This document shows, piece after piece, positions 5,933 through 6,010 of a stretch of 6,010 bases of DNA. Origin of the DNA: an uncultured Ruminococcus sp. (GTDB lineage: Bacteria; Bacillota; Clostridia; Oscillospirales; Acutalibacteraceae); assembly GCA_902772755.1 (NCBI GenBank), contig CACYCD010000056.1, positions 1 through 6,010 of the forward strand. The letters run 5' to 3'. The position numbers were made by a program, and so were the translations under genes. The stretch's first letter is position 1. Each line of letters opens with the position of its first letter. Under the pieces are notes generated by a model. It searched no databases, was not told the origin of the DNA, and saw only the letters and a program-made list of their open reading frames with translations.

Positions 5933-6010
5933 GTCAAAAAGAGTTCAAAGATCAACTACCTTTTTGAAGGCAAAAAGCTCAATATCAAACAGATATATGC
6001 AAAGTGCAAA
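5930..6010 (+). CDS. Unrecognised partial reading frame at the right edge
   Basis: From the ATG at 5930 the frame stays open for 27 codons to the end of the window. The peptide is lysine-rich: MVKKSSKINYLFEGKKLN continues into IKQIYAKCK. Codon choice (AAG, ATC, AAC, TAC, CTC) resembles the genes in this window, which supports real coding. The same frame is open upstream to 5885 and would add residues ending WHSTSECGLNTIA, but has no start codon there. No ribosome binding site stands before the ATG. I do not recognise the family. It could be the start of a gene, a remnant, or part of a repeated element. Confidence 0.35.
   Translation, partial: MVKKSSKINYLFEGKKLNIKQIYAKCK

Overview
The window reads as chromosomal DNA from a low-to-medium GC Gram-positive anaerobe, most likely a clostridial relative such as Ruminococcus (Oscillospiraceae). 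This rests on the strong GGAGG-type ribosome binding sites, consensus sigma-A promoters, the rpsF-ssb-rpsR gene order, and an ACT/PFL (UPF0237/UPF0210) gene pair typical of Firmicutes and archaea. The genus is an inference from style and gene content, not from a marker comparison.

The layout has four blocks. (1) Positions 1-1279, minus strand: a two-gene operon of a small ACT-domain protein (UPF0237) followed by a PFL/DUF711 (UPF0210) protein that runs off the left edge. (2) Positions 1280-1388: a compact divergent promoter region. (3) Positions 1389-4466, plus strand: a tightly packed operon of a PHP-family histidinol-phosphatase, hisH, hisF, an ArsC/Spx-like thioredoxin-fold protein and a small nitroreductase. 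Neighbouring genes overlap by 4 or 11 bases, or are 4 bases apart. (4) Positions 4463-5824: a consensus promoter, a structured leader, then rpsF-ssb-rpsR (ribosomal protein S6, single-stranded DNA-binding protein, zinc-type S18) and a long hairpin that probably ends the transcript. At the right edge (5825-6010) lies AT-rich DNA and the possible start of an unrecognised gene.

HisH and HisF form imidazole glycerol phosphate synthase, the branch point of histidine biosynthesis with purine salvage (AICAR). The PHP phosphatase dephosphorylates histidinol phosphate later in the same pathway. The other his genes are not in the window, so the pathway must be split over the chromosome. The two redox-type genes at the end of the operon have no evident role in histidine synthesis. 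The rpsF-ssb-rpsR block couples small-subunit ribosomal proteins to DNA replication and repair, as in many bacteria.

I found no mobile element, CRISPR array, tRNA or rRNA, and no convincing new biological system. The points most worth a second look are the rpsF leader, the overlapping divergent promoters, the ACT/PFL pair of unknown function, and the unrecognised reading frame with an inverted repeat across its start at the right edge.
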